A DNA stretch of 64,000 nucleotides from Xenopus tropicalis (GCF_000004195.4 NC_030680.2:149200545-149264544); one strand, 5' to 3'. Counted from the stretch's first letter, positions 44,332 to 58,489 are shown. Made by a program: numbers and translations. The notes: a model not told the origin generated them from the sequence alone.

Positions 44332-45467
44332 GATATTATATATATATTCTCAAACTATTATATATATATCAGTAAATATTGCCCTTTTACATCCTTTCCC
44401 TTGAGCCGCCATTTAGTGATGGGTTGTGTGCTCCCTCAGAGATCAGCTGACAGGAAGTGATGCAGCTCTAACTGTAACAGGAAGTAGTGTGGGAGCAAAA
44501 GGCAGAACTCTGCCCATTCATTGGCTGATGGGGCCTAGCATGTATGTGTGCCTTGGCTTGTTTGTGTGCACTGTGACTCCTATGATCCCAGGGGGCGGGG
44601 CTTAGTACTTAAAATGGCAGTTTCATATTTAGGATTACCCAATGGCACATACTGCTAATAAAGTATATTTATATGAAAATAATTTTTTAGAAGAAGTAGG
44701 GTTTTACATATGAGCTGTTTATGCAATATATTTTTATAGAGACCTACATTGTTTGGGGGTATAGTTCCCCCCCCCCCCAAAAAAGAAAATCCAATTTGTG
44801 AACATGAAATTGTGTGGCCTTTGTATGTGCAGGTCGTTGGCCAATGGGGAGTGAATGTGGGTGTTTGATCTCTAATATAAGGGGCTGTTGCCTTTCTATT
44901 GCTTCCAGTTAGGGGCAGCAGAAGATGTTTTTTGTTGGGGGGGGGGCAAGAGAGGGAGGGTTTTTAGCCACGCCCATCTTTTTGTGCCCAAAGAGGCCCT
45001 GCCCCTCCGCCTCCATCGCTACAAGTCTGTTGCTGTTTAGCCGCAACTTCCAAAACTGGGGAAACAAAGGCAAGGTTTTTTTTTAACAGGTCTAGTAACC
45101 CGTAGCAACCAAACACAACAGCCAATACCATTTCCATACCCCCCTCTGCTGCTGCTGAGTTCATTGGACATAATTTACGGCGGCCGCGCAGCAGGCGTAA
45201 TTGGCTCTGGAACACGCCGTATCCTCGCTCCGTAACTCACGGATATTATGACAGTTATAATTTTATGGCAACTGTAAAAGTGGCTGAGGTCAGCGGAGCG
45301 AGATGATCTCAGCGTTGGATGTTTTATTAACGAAGCCGTCGGGGTATTAGCGCGTGAGTTATATTCCCGGGGGCGCCTCATATTGGCTGCATGTCATCGC
45401 CACAGTAAATTCTGAGCTCATGAAAAAAAGGCCAAATAAGCTTTTAATATTCAGTGGTTTTATAGGG
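44332..45467. other. Intronic sequence with a CpG-rich unique block
   Basis: A TATATA patch (44335-44370) is followed by unique intron. The stretch at about 45170-45420 is single-copy, CpG-rich and balanced in composition (GGCGGCCGCGCAGCAGGCG, GAACACGCCGTATCC, GAAGCCGTCGGGGTATTAGC), which in this repeat-laden intron is a candidate conserved non-coding element. No exon is found. Confidence 0.45.
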
Positions 45468-46195
45468 GTTGTTTGCCCTTTAAATTAACTTGTATTATGC
45501 CACAGAGAAGGCTATTCTGACACAGTTTGTAATCGGTCTTTATTTTGTGTTTTTTGTGGTTTTTTAATTATTTAACATTTGTTCAGCAGCTTTCCAGTTT
45601 GGAATTTTAGCAGCTATTTGGTTGCTAGGGTCCAATTTAACCTAGCAACCAGGCAGTGGTTTGAATGAGAGGCAGGTATATTTGTAATTGGTCTTTATTT
45701 TTTATGGTTTTTCAGTTATTAAGCTTTTTGCACAGCTGCTCACCATGTTATTGTAGCAGCTATCTGGTTGCTAGTGTCTTATTTACCCTAGCAACCAGGC
45801 AGTTGTTTAAACGAGAGATGGGATAGGAATAGAGGAGGGCCTACATAGAAATAAAAGTAACAAAAAGTAACAGTAACAATAAAACTGGAGCCTCACAGAG
45901 CAATAGGGTTTGGCTGCCGGGGTCAGTGACCCCCATTTGAAAGCTGCAAAGAGGCAGAAGAAGAAGGGAAATAATTCAAAAACTATAAAACATAACTAAA
46001 TTGAGACCAATTGAAAAGTTGCTTAGAATTGGTCATTCTATAACATAGTAAATGTTAACCTGAAGGGGAACCTACCCCCAAGTTAACTTTTAGCACAATG
46101 TTTAGCGTGGTGTTCTGAGATAATTTGCAATTGGTCTTCATTTTTTATTATTTGTAGTTGTTTAGTTATTTCATTTTCAGTTGAGGAGCTCCCCA
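45468..46195. mobile_element. T2/Kolobok-like MITEs (GCAACCAGG family), nested copies
   Basis: At least two copies and the start of a third are visible: GTTGCTAGGGTCCAATTTAA at about 45620, TGCTAGTGTCTTATTTACCC at about 45770 followed by the GGTCAGTGACCCCC segment, and a third GCAATTGGTCTTCATTTTTT at about 46127. The third breaks off at about 46195, where the sequence quality changes. Confidence 0.65.
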
Positions 46196-47759
46196 GTTTT
46201 TGTTATTAGTCTGGCAGCGGTTTTCATTATGCGATGGTTTTTTTTAGTTTTTTTGGTGGTTTTTGGAGAATTTTTTAAAAAGTACCAATAAGGCAAGTAA
46301 AGTCGTTTTGGCGGTTAATGTGTGTGGTGTGGGGGTGGGTCTCTGGATTTTCTTTTTTTTAATCCATTTTATTATTTATAGTGTGTTTTTTTTTAGGATT
46401 GGGGGTTTTTTTTTTATTTTTTTTTTTTTTTGGTTTGTAAACAATGTTATTTATATACTGTACCATTTGTTTAAAACGTTCCTATTTTAATGGTCATTCT
46501 CTTTTATTATATTTTTTTTGATTTTGTTTTCTTTGGATCGGGCGTTCTGCCGAGTCCGGCTCTTTTGTTTTTTTTGATTTCTGTTTTGTTCTCCGGTTCT
46601 GGCCCGAGTCTCGGTTTTTTCTTGTTTTGCCGGTTTCTGCCGAGTCCGGTTGCGGCCGGTTCTGCCGAGTCGCGGATTGCGCCGGTTCTGTGGTAGTCTT
46701 GATTGCCGTTCTGCCTGTAGTCCGGATTTGCGTTCTGGTGTTTCGTTTTTTACTCGGGGGTGAATTTAGTGGGAAGGAGTGTTCTGCTTACTGTGCTTCG
46801 CATAACCCACCCTCACCCGGAATCCTAGTTTTATGGGCGGGGATTATTGGGATTAATAAGATTTTGCGGGTCAGAGATAGTTTTGATCCTCCTGCCTGAG
46901 GGTCTTTGGCTTGATTATTGTTTTTTGATTCATTAAGCAGCACTTACCCATCATATGGCTGGCCTGTCTAGTACTGGTACAGCTGGTTTCAGATCCAAGG
47001 TGTATGGTCTTTCCGTAATTTGGATCTCATACAATGCTAAAAAGTCAATAAGACCATTATTATTGGTCTGTTCTGCTTTTGTTATTTAGGGTGTTTTTTT
47101 TTTTAAGTTGTTATTATTACATGGGGTTTTTGGTGAAACCCAATAGGGGTTTGCGCCCAATAAGGGTAGGTGTGTGTTAGTTTGGATCAGTACAGCGTAC
47201 TGTTTTATTATTTACAGAGAAAAGGGAATCATTTCTTGGTTCTTTTATAATGGTGTTTTGGGTGGGTGTTCAATTTTTTATGTGTTTTTTGGGGGAATCG
47301 TTTTTTTTTTTAATTCTTTTTGTGGAGGGGCTGTTCTGCCCCCGGAGGATAAGGGTGTATTTTTTTTGTGATCATTTTATTGTGTGGGTGGGTGGTTTTT
47401 TGGTATTCATATTACTGCTAATCGTAATTTTTCCCCTGTTTTTGTGTTTTGTTGAGGCAGGATAGAGTCATGTGGTGTGTTGGTGATGATGGTTTTTTTT
47501 TTAAGTTTTAGTTTTTTTTTTAAGGTTTATTGTGGTTTTTGTGTTCTAGTCATGAAGGTGAGAGGTACTGTGATGCCTTTTTATTACAGAGTGAAAAGTT
47601 GTTCAGTGTGTGACATGAATTTATTCTTCTTTTTTTGTTTTTTACATGTTTATACGAGAGAAAAGGATCATTTTTCTGTTTTTATTGTTGCTAGAGTTCT
47701 ATTTTGGGATAGAATCTGACTATTCAGCTCAATTTTCTTTATCCATCTTTTTTCCCCCA

Positions 47760-48900
47760 TTCCTCCACTGTATTGTATAGGCACCATCTCTCCTACTATA
47801 CCTTGCAGTACATAGCCCCTGTCTAGCTCCCACTGCTACATATATATCTCTTACTATTTTTCCTCCTCTTCTTAGTTTTTAATCTTTAGTCCTTTCCCAG
47901 GGCTATTTCCCCAGTCTGCTACCTTATTGCCTGCTATTATCCCCCACTGCTATGCGTTCTATTCTGCATATCCACATCCCAGTCCCTTCCATGAGACTAT
48001 ATTGTTTTTGCCTGTCCATCTATGTTAATATGTGTGTTATCCACAGCCCCAGTCCTTCCAGAATTTTCCTATCATCTCTTAGTGACAGCCCAGTCCCTTT
48101 CCCAGAGGCTATTATCCCCCCCCCCACTGCTATATAGGCACCATCTCGCTTTCTAATCACTCTTTATATCTTTACTAATGGCCCTCTCTCCCGACTATTG
48201 TGCTATCCTGAGCCCCAGTCCTTCAGAGGCAGTGTCCGGCGTCGTGTCTATATCTTTTTATTCTTCTTTTATATAATTCCCTACTATACTTCTAATATCC
48301 CACAGCCCCAGTCCTTCCAGAGCTATTAGGTGTCTACTGCTCTATATCTATCCTGTCTTTCCCTATTACTCAGAAGTGTTTAGTCTTAAGTTTTCCTCTT
48401 TCCCTTCTATTATTCTTTTTTTCACCTCTTTATCCACTTTTTTCTATTATCTTCCACTATGGCATATGTTATACCTGCTATCCCACAGCCTGCGGCTTCC
48501 AGAGGCTTCTTCCCCTCCACTGCTTCAGGTTTATAGTGCGCCTCAGTCGGCCCAGTCCCTTCCCAGAGCTATTATCCCGGTGCTATCTCTACTCTTGTGA
48601 GTCGCGTTTTTTCTTATTTTTATTTTATCTAATGGGCAGCCCAGTCCCTGCCAGAGGCTATTTATTCCCCCTCTGCACTGCTACTTTTTCGACAGGGTTA
48701 CCTTATTTCTGAGGCTGATTATCACCCACTGCTACTTATAGGCACCATCTCATCCCTACATACCTGCTATCCCACAGGTGTAGCTGAGGTTCGTCATTTT
48801 AGCACTTCTTGGCTATCCTTTACTTTCTCTTACTTTATCCCTTTTGGCGTTTATTATCCCCACTGCTATAGTTCATATATATGCTATTCCTCCTAGTCCT
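47760..48900 (-). repeat. Degraded reverse-complement copies of the 82-bp satellite
   Basis: Words such as CTATTATCCCCC, CACTGCTA, AGGCACCATCTCTCC, CTGCTATCCCACAGCCCC and AGTCCCTTCCCAGAGG recur at irregular spacing. They correspond to the reverse complement of the 31204-39637 unit. Spacing is broken by indels and inserted T-rich sequence. A second block of the same kind lies at about 56680-57950. Confidence 0.75.
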
Positions 48901-51409
48901 CAATGTATATTATAAATGAATATGATTTGCGCTTGCAAACTAAAGGCGAGGTTTCTACTTATTTTTAAGTTGGGTTTATTACCGACTAGACCGCCAGATC
49001 TTCACAAAGGTCGAGGGGCTTCCAAGAGTTTGGGTGTTGTGATGCTGATGTGGATTAGGTTCTTAAAGACTGTGTTATTCTTTTTTCTCCTTTAAATCAA
49101 TTTTTCATCTTCTCTCCTAATGAGTCTGCTGCCTGTATTATAAATATTATTGGTGCAAACACGACACCAGGAGCAGAACCCTGGTGCTTTCAGGCAGATG
49201 GGTTTCGCCTGTTTCCTCCAGAAGGATTAAGTTCCTGAAAACTTATTCTGTGGCGTTATTAGGTCTCTTCGTTAATCTGTGTTCATGGCCTCGCAGATCT
49301 ATATTCATAGGCCGTATAAGATTGTTTAGGAAACGATCCCAACGTTTCGCCCAATACTCGCGTTCTGGTGTACCGATACGGTGCTTTTTATTTCGGGACT
49401 GGTGAATAGGGTACACTTACGTCAGGTTTATTTTCAAGTTTGTTCTCTGTTAAAGAGTTCGACTCCCACCCTGGCCCAATCATAAGTGGCAGCTGGATTA
49501 TGGTTTGTGTATCAAGGCGAGAAAGAGTGTGAGAACTTGAACGTTTGTTTGTTTTTTTTTTTTGAGACTTTCAGTCTTCGGGGTTTCGAATTATTACAGG
49601 AATTAGGGAGCTGTGGGCTGAATGATGGTGCTTGTTGTGTATTTTGTGTCGTGTTTATTTGATAATTTTAGTTGACAAAATTAGTTTATTTTTAAATCTG
49701 CCCTGGTTCTGGGCATTTGTCTTCTTTTTGGGGGTCGGACTGGCGCCGCCAGGAACTGGGAAAAAATCGTGGGTAGGCCCGGCTCTTGTTCCCCGGACGG
49801 GCCCAGGACCCACCCTTACGTGGTCGTTTCCTCGCGTTGGCTGGATGCGTCGGTGTTGTGGTTATTTTTCAGAGTGTGGTTTGGTTATGGGAGTTAGGAG
49901 CGATGTTTGGCCTCACCCCTTCCTGCGTATATTTGTTGTGCCCTACGTGGCGTAGTCGTGTGAGGTTTGAGTGGTATGTGCCGGCATGAGTGCCAACTGG
50001 ACAGTACCGATTTAAACAGCTAGGCCGCGTCGGGTCTTTTTTAGTTCACACTAGAGTTTCAGAGTATTTTTGGTGTTTGTAGAAGTCAGTGTGCTGTTAT
50101 TTTGTATATACTGGGATATGAGGTTGTTCAGGACGGGCAGTAGGCAACCTTAGGGTCCAGTGGTTTTATTGGATCCCATCATGTTCATTGGATAATTGAG
50201 TTATTTTTTGTTTTGGCAGTTAGTATTTGATTTAGTGGTAGTTGTTGTTTTTAGTGGTTTATCATGTAGGATTAGGCTGGATGTTTGTGGATGGGGTGGT
50301 TGGGTTCTTAGGCTTGTCTTGGTGTCTTTGCCAGGTTTTTATAGTTTGGTCCATTGCTTTCTGCTTTATGTGCTGTATGATATTAGGTTATCCGGGTTTG
50401 GGTGTAGTGCAGAGCCATGTCGTAGTGTAGTATTAAATAGGTAGTAATTTGGAGATTGTATGTTTTTTTTTGTTGTTCAAATGTTTGAAGGTGGTGTTTT
50501 GTTGTGGTCTGCCCATTGAACCATTGATTGTTTGGAGCGGTTTTTTTGTGTTGTTTGGTGGGTACAGTTTGCCAGCTTTGGTCATATTCCCAGTTGCCTG
50601 GTCATAATGGTTTGGTTTACCCATCTGGATTCTTATTAAATAACTTCTCATTTTCCCTCTTATCGTCCTTGCACTGTTAAAAGATACAAATTATTCTGGC
50701 TAAAAGATACAAAGTTTTCTCAAACTTAATTAGATAAGTAGGTTTTTGCAGAGCCGAGATATCAAAATTCTTAAACTTAATTTGTAGATGAGTTTATTGG
50801 CTATTTTTTACCGCAGGTATGTAGCTTTTAATTAGATAAGTAGCTTTTTTGGCAAGACCCGAATACTGAACTCCCAAAAAGATACAAAGTGCTTAAATTT
50901 TTTATTGTTTCTCAATTAATTAGATAAGTAGCTTTTGGCATCTTTAGCCTCTAATCAAATTTCAGAGCCAGTGGGTTGTGAATACCGAACCCCCAAAAAA
51001 GATCAAAGGTGGCTCAACTTTTCAGAATTTTGTAACTAATTTAGCTAACAGGTCTCTGGTTCTTGTCTTTGCAAATTTCTTGCTAATTTTAATCTTTGTG
51101 TTCACACTTACATATACTTTCAAATGGTGGTATTTAGGGGGTGGTCAGTAAAAAATGTGAGTGGATCCTATGTATGATTTTTCCATAATCAACTTGCCCT
51201 ATTTATATCTCCATTCATCGGTTCTCGATGAATTGGAGTGTTAGGCGTGACTGTGCCTGGGGTGCTCCCATGATTTTGCACTTAATTAATGGGACCAAGT
51301 AAACCAAATTAGGAGTGTTTAATTCTATTTTGTATGTTATGTGGGGTGGTATATTAGATGTGAGCGAGTGAGTCGTGGTTTATTGTTTCCGTGTGGTGTG
51401 TGTGTTGCT

Positions 51410-52080
51410 AGTAAAGGATAGTGTGTTCCATGGATTTCAACGGAAAGCAGGGGACGCTGCCGGGTGTATCATGCAAGAATGTAATATTAATGTTTGTTAT
51501 AAGAACATATGGCATTCCTCGATTTTGTCCTAGCTTATTTTGTAGGGCAAGATGTTCTAGATGAGAGCGTGGTAAGATGGGACAGGGCTTATTTAGGGCT
51601 GAAGGATAGTTTGAGCTGGGTAATGTTTGATGTTTAAGAATGTAGGGCAAGTTAGGGTAGTTTGGGTGTGTGCAGAGTTTGAGCTCGAGTAGCTGGTAGC
51701 AAGGATGGAGACAGTAGGGCATTGACTTTGAAGGGTAGTAAGTGGTTAGTATGGTAAGATGGGGTATGGAAGACTTAGAACAAGATGGAGACAGTAGGCA
51801 AGTGGAGACAGTGTTTAAGATGGGGACTATGTAGGGGGCAAGATGGAGACAGTAGATTCAATTTTGTGGGAGACAGTAGGCAAGATGGGAGACAGTATGT
51901 AACAATAGGGGCAGGTAGGGCAAGATGTGGAGACGTTTTTGGAAATACAAGTTGATTTGGCAAGATGGAGATAGTTAGGGCAGATGGATATTAGGGCATT
52001 TTAAGATGGTTCTGGGCTGGTCAAGATTGGAAAACTGGATGGACTTATCAATTTTGGTCTGTGATTGATGGAGACAGTAT
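51410..52080 (-). repeat. Degraded reverse-complement copies of the 19-bp minisatellite
   Basis: GGCAAGATGGAGACAGTAG and indel-broken versions recur through the block. This is the reverse complement of the unit at 7409-8632, where not a single indel is seen over 60 units. The contrast supports sequencing error over natural decay. Confidence 0.75.
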
Positions 52081-53389
52081 TGTGTCAACATTGTACAGGT
52101 ATTCCAATCTCCTTTTCATTTATATTATTTTCTAAGTTTTAAAAATGATGTCCTTTTTCTCTGTAATATTTAACATACCTGTACTTGATGGTTTCAATTA
52201 GTTTAGCCCTTTTTGATTCTTTTCTCTTGTACTGTACTCCTAGACTTTTTATATTAGAACAGCTGGGTTTTTTGGTTGATCATACCCTGCAAATGTTTTG
52301 GCGCTTGTGATTGTCGGTGCTGAAAACAGACGTAAGTCTCTACTGGGACATGATAATTAGGTCAGGCTTGGGTTTATACAGCTTTTTCCTTCAGAGTCCT
52401 GTTAGGTTGACGTGTTGGTTCGGATCAGTGGAGAAGAACCATTCAATTATAGGATGTGTTTGGTGGTTATTTAGCTATTATTTATGGGCTAAATTCCGGC
52501 TTTGGCTGATGCCCTGGGCTATCTTGCTGTTTGGATAAGAAACACGATACCCCACATAACTTAGTGCTGTTGTGTCTTTGCTTTTGGGTTTTTTTGTTTT
52601 TTTTGTTTGGGAAAGTTTTGCCAGTTGGGATTTTGGTACACTGGAAGGTGTCCATTTAAGTGTGGGTTATAGGGGGGCTCTGAAATAGGAGAATAGGGTT
52701 TAATTGTAGTTATGGTTTGGCCCAAGTTGGATTGGTTACATTGGGGTTTATATAAGGTTTTTTGAAGATACAGGTAGAGCGATTATTGGTATCTTGGTTA
52801 TATAGTTATTTAATATATAAGGTGTTGAATTTAAAGAGCGACTTAAGGCTGAGAAAAGGGATGGCTCGTTTTGGGAAGGGGCTTGGCCCAGTTGGGAATT
52901 GGTTACACTGGGAAGGGGAGTTAAGGGGGGTACTATTTTATAAGTGGGCAGTATGAAATAGAGAAAGTAGCAGAAGAGCGACTAAGCTGATAAAGGGAAT
53001 GGGGTTTTGGATTGGTTTTGGCGTTATTACTTTTATATATATAAGGGGGGCGGTTTGTAAACTATAGAAGGTACAGCCATCACAGAGGACCCCATACATT
53101 GGCTTGATATTTAGTTGATGTTTTTGATTTTTGTGTCGTCACAAAGGCAAAATAAAGAAAAGCTTAGCGAGCGCAGTTTGAGTGGGACTCTGTTATGTAT
53201 GTGTGAGCCTCTAAAGATACAGAATATATAGGTACAAATGTAACTGGGTATCCCTTTAGTGTCCAATTCGGACTTTTCCAATCCCTTTTATTAAATTAAA
53301 TTGCCCTTTTTTGTGTATGTTATACGTGATCTTTGTTAGATTGCGATATATACTTTTAGTGTATTGTACTAGGCGTTATTATATTATAG

Positions 53390-53900
53390 TGGAACCCCCT
53401 TATCTGCCCTTCCCCAGTGTAACAATCCCAACTGGGTTTTTCAATACAAATTATATTGGGCACACTAGCTGTCATACGTTACTGTCTAAGGGAACCTTTA
53501 ATATATTTGATCTGGCACCACTAAGCTGTACCCCATTACGTGTACTGTAAGAACATCTATGACCCGTAACCCATATGCTATAAATAGCTATTTACAGGGA
53601 TGTCGGAGACTAAAGAGTTGACTACCCCTACCCATAATAAATAAATTATATTTTGTCTCTTTTGGAAACACTATTTATAAATACATTACAGAGTTGTTTG
53701 TATCCGTCCATACTGTATGTCTAAGGGAAATGCTTTGTGCTAACCTCCTACGCATATTGATAGGTTTTTCAGTAAGGAATGTTTTCACAATGTGGAGCTG
53801 TACCCCCATACTTGATGCTGTGTTAGTTAGTATTTATTTTTATATTTTTTTTCTTTTTGAGCGCTGGTTATATTGTATTTGTTTTGGGCACTAAATACAA
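53390..53900 (+). repeat. Degraded copies of the 104-bp unit
   Basis: Fragments ACTGTCTAAGGGAA, AAGCTGTACCCCAT, CCCATATGCTATAAATA and GCTGTACCCCCATAC appear in the same orientation as array A but with many insertions and deletions. Confidence 0.7.
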
Positions 53901-56900
53901 ATATATCAGTTGACATGTCTATTACTCTGTCACGATTTGTTTTATATTAAACACACGGCACATTCTCTATCTATTTTGAAATCATTCTCCTTAAATCCGG
54001 TTGGTTATTTGGTGAGTTGTTTATGTCGGGCCTATATGATAGTTTATCACGCTTTGATGGACGAGGAAGGTGCGCTCTTTCATCCAATGGTTTTTCTGTG
54101 TCTTGTCCGTGTTTTATCTGTTGAACCGCAGCGTGAGTTTGAGCAGCTAACATTGCCGCTGAGCACATGGATAATTATGGGCCGTTCAATGTTTATTATT
54201 TTGTTGAGTCGGTGGGCTTAATTAATCACAGGCCAGGCCTTTGTTTTTTTGGTTTTCATATGCATTTCATGGGGCTGGATGTGACCCGGGCTTCCTATTT
54301 ACATTTTGGATTACCTTTTCATTTGATTGGCTGGTTCTACTAGAATGTATCCTTCAGCGTTCAGAGGATTGGGGTACAGGAAAGGGTTTTTTCTTCAGAA
54401 CTGTCTTATTTCTTTATTTTTCATCTATAATTCTTTTTCTCCTCCTCATTATCTTAAAACCCTTTCTCTCATCAGCCTTCTTTTATCTTTTCCTAGTCTT
54501 TTATATTTGTCTTGTTCTTTTTTTTTTCCGTCCTTGATGTGCAAGTGTGTCTCCTAGAGTAGATTTCTCTTCTTTTTTTCCTACTTCATCCTCCAGTGCC
54601 ATCAGACCATTCGTTCTGTTCGTTTCCGATCTCCTTTCTTTCATTCCTCATGTTCATTTTTTTTTGTCTTGTCCGTTGGCTTTTGTTGTCGGCCTTTTTT
54701 TTTTATCAGACCCTCTATATTTTTCCCGTGTCTTTGTTTGTTTTTGTGTCGAGTCTTTTGTCTGTTACTTTTTTTTATGTATCACTTCCTATACTCTTCT
54801 CACTTTATCAGCCTTTTTTTCCCTGCTCTCTTTACTTGGTTTCCACTATGTTCTGCTGATTTTTTTACCACTTGTTTTTTTGTTTATCCTTTTCTCTATT
54901 ATTATTATGTTGTATTTCTGAGTCCACTTTTTTGTTTTATTTTTTTGATTATTTCATTGTTTAAAGCAGTGCCAATCAGTTTTGTTTTTTTACAGATGGG
55001 TTTCTGTGGCTTTGTGCTGGACTGTGCTTGGACCTTTTCTGGGTTGTGGGGATTGTTGGGGTGGTGTGTTGTGTGTGGTTTGTTCCTTCCTCTTTCTGTA
55101 TTGAGCGTCGTGTCTTTCTTGGTCTGCTGTCTGTTGTTGGGACTTCTTTGTTCTGGGATTTCTTGCCTTGTATTTCGGGTGGTTTTGTCCTTTGTCCTCT
55201 GTTTGGTGGCCTTTGTATTTGGGGCTCTGTGCCGGGACTTTCGGTATTTGCGGCCCTCTGTTGACTTGTGTGGCTTGGGACCTTTCGTATTTGTGGTTGG
55301 GTGGTCCTCTCTTTGTCCTCTATGACCTTTTTTTCCTCTGTGCCCTTCTGTTATTTGGTTTGTGCCTGTGTGACTTCTGTTGGCCCTCTGTGCCTTTTGG
55401 CCGCTCTGTGGTGCTCCTTTTTGGTGGTTCTGTTATTTGGTTGCTCCCAAATTTTCGCTGACGTGTGGATGTTGCAGACTGAATACGCACTTTGCAGAGA
55501 GTGTGGTGTTCGCCGCTCTGATTCATCTTACCTGAATGTCTCCACAACCAATCACTTTATACTTTACTCTCTTCACTACCTTGCCAGGAATTTTTTTGTT
55601 CCAACTTCTAAAGGGTTTGTTGGTACATCTGAGGGAAGAGGGAAAATGGGAGGCCAATTTATTATTTTTCTCATTTTTTTATCGATTGTGCGTTTTTGGT
55701 TGTCCTGGAGGTTTCGTGGAGTACATGGGATGTCACTGTTGGTGAATCTCCCAAATGCATCGTTTTCATTGCAAAAGTACTAAAGAACTTGTTTCTCTGC
55801 ATGTTTTCTTATTCATTTTTAGTATTGGTTTTAAAAATTATTTGGGTACTTTTAATGGTTAATATTCCTTTTCTCTTACTCCTTTTGATAATAAGATTTG
55901 ATTGTTGTTTATAGGGTTAAATGAATTCCCTTTTCTCTGGTAGATAAGTAACACAGTACCTGTATTTATTTATAACGCCCTTTATGTGGGGGGAAGAGCC
56001 TTATGGTGTTTTCATGTTTTTTCCTTTCTCGTGTGTGAATTATTTTCTGTACTTTTTTAATTATTTATGGTGTTTTTATTTAATGGTTAAATTGGAATTC
56101 CTTTCTCGGTTTATAATTGCGGAGTACATGTACTTGATCCCACTATGGATATATTTGGGGTTTTTTTATTGTTTATATTAATTACTTATCCGGTTCTGTT
56201 GGTCCCCGAGCATTCTGGATAATTGTTTTTGTATTTCCTGTGTTTTCTTACTATCTGTTTTGTGTGGTGTGTGGTCAAAACTTAATTACAGGTGGTGTAT
56301 TTTATTTTGGGGCTCTGTAATAGAAAATAAGGAATTAAAATATATTAATAGTAGGTTTGCTGGGGTAGTACCCTTTGATTTAGGGATGTAACTTGTGTGG
56401 TATATTAATGTTAGTGGATTGGAAATTCTTACACAAGGGTGAGGAACAAACTACTGTGATTGTTTGGGTTTGGTAGGCGATATGAGCAAAGTGTGTTATT
56501 ATGTGTGTTGGTTAGTTGATTTTTTTTTGTTTGGGTTTTTTTTGTTTTGTATTGTTGGGCACTGTGATCTGAGTGTCATCTGCATCAGCGCTCATTGTTG
56601 GTATCATAAATGCTCTTCTGGGCGAGATCCCTTCTCGTTCCTTGTTTTGGGTGTGTTCGATGTTTGTACTATTTCTTAGTCTCTCCCTACTATACCTTGC
56701 TATCCCACAGTCCCAGTCCCTTCCCAGAGGGCGTATGTGTCCATGGGCTTCCTCTACTTACCTGTCTGTCTCTGTGTGTCCCTTCCTTGGTCTCACGCGA
56801 GTCCGTCGGGGTTCCTACTTCTGCTATCCCACAGCCCCAGTCCCTTCCCAGGGGTTATTTTATTCCCCCAGCCTTACTATAGGTACCATGCTCTCGCCTA

Positions 56901-58489
56901 CTATACCTGGCTGTTATCCACAGCCCCAGTCCTTCCAGGAGGCTATTATGCGTATTTGCTTTAAGGCACTATGCTCTCCCATACTAACGTGGCTTGAGTG
57001 CCGCGTCGAGTGTTGATCTCTTACTATTATTCTATTCCTGCTCGTCGTGATGGTATTCCCCTTGGCTTTTTCCCTCTGTACTTGCTATCCACAGCCCAGT
57101 TCCCTTCGCAGGAGGCTATTATTATCCCCCTCGTATGTGTCTACTTATAGCACCATTCGTCTCCTTTTATACTGCTATCCACAGCCCCGGAGTTCCCCTT
57201 CCAGAGGCTATTTATTCCCCCAGCTGCTAAGTTCTTTAGATCTGTTCCTGCCCAGCCCTTTTCTTCCATCTATTTCTCTCTTTTTATTCTTTCATTCCTT
57301 ATACGCTTCAGCCCCAGTCCTTCCCATATTATTTTTCTCCTTTATACTTATCAACATTCTTGTATTCTTATTCTTTTTTCCAGAGGCTATTATTTCCACT
57401 GTATTTTATTTTTACCTTCCCTTAGCCCCTTCAGAGGTTATTCTTATTGGTCCTGGCTGGTTACGCCCGTTCCTCGATCTGCTTTAGTCTGGCGTTTATC
57501 CTTCTGCAGAGTTTAATCCCCCAGTGCTACTATACGGCACCTCTCGCCCTATAGTGATATTCCTTCCAGAGGCTATTTTATTTTTATTTACTTATCCTGC
57601 GCTGCTCTGTTATTGTGTGGAGTAGGCTTTTTTGTTCTCCCTTATATTCCTTACTGCTACTATAGGCATTTTGTTGTCCCCTTTCCAGAGGTGAGTTGTG
57701 TCGTTATTTTTCACTTGGGGTCAAATGGGACGGCTATTATCCCCCCACTGCTACTATAGGCGAGTGATTCTCCCTTTTTTTTTTGCTACCTATATCTCTC
57801 TTATGTTCACAGCCCAAATAGAGGGTGTATTATCCCCCACTGCTACTATAGGCACCATCTCTCCATACTTATACTGCTATCCAACAGCCCGGAGTTCTCC
57901 AGATTCCCTTTTTTTTTTACTGTTGTGTTTACTATACCCATAGGGTGAGTGTAGCGTTTTAATTTAATCCCATATGCTGATGTTAATTCTGTTCATGTTC
58001 TAATCGGGATCCACCAACCCGCTGTGTTATATTGAGTCTCACCCTGTGTATTATATGGGCTTATGTTTATGTGACCGGAATTAGAGGCCATTTTTTTGTG
58101 TTAGTAGTGTTTTATATTGGACCCAGGTAAATGGTTCTACTACTTTTTTTTTTGTTGTTATTAGAGTTTTTCGACAGGTTTTAAGCATATGTTATTGATC
58201 CTTTGCAAGTTATTTGATGCTTTTTTGGATTTAACCCTCGGGGTCAACTGAGCAAGGTTGGGCCTCTGGCGTCTTGTTCTGATCGTCGCTCGGTCTCGGT
58301 GTTGCTTGTATATTAATTACGTTCTTTTATAAATGAGATCGTTGTGTGAATTACAGTTTGTTTTCTGATTAATCCTTTGATTTGTTAAGAAGCATTCCTC
58401 AGCCCCCGGCCAATCGCTGCCCGCATTAACCCTTGTCTGGAATAACCCCTTCCTGCCCAGTAACAGGGGAACTGGGAGCCTTCCAGTGG

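Larger units (their letters stand above)
46196..58385. other. ~12-kb T/G-rich scrambled segment, probable uncorrected assembly sequence
   Basis: Composition changes abruptly: long T runs, frequent single-base indels and broken versions of repeats that are near-perfect elsewhere. Recognisable fragments are the transposon-core 112-bp unit (about 46980-47700, 52100-52200 and 55800-56200), the 82-bp unit reversed (about 47760-48900 and 56680-57950), the 19-bp unit reversed (about 51410-52080) and the 104-bp unit (about 53400-53900). Real arrays diverge mainly by substitution, whereas this diverges by indels, as raw long reads do. Open frames here (up to 218 codons, hydrophobic because of T-richness) should not be taken as genes. 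The missing erc2 exon may be hidden here. Confidence 0.75.

Noticed and set aside
54547..55783. Hydrophobic frames of 124-218 codons that look like membrane proteins
   Set aside because: The region is T-rich and error-like; T-rich DNA automatically encodes Phe/Leu/Ser-rich peptides. No start context, homology or splice sites.
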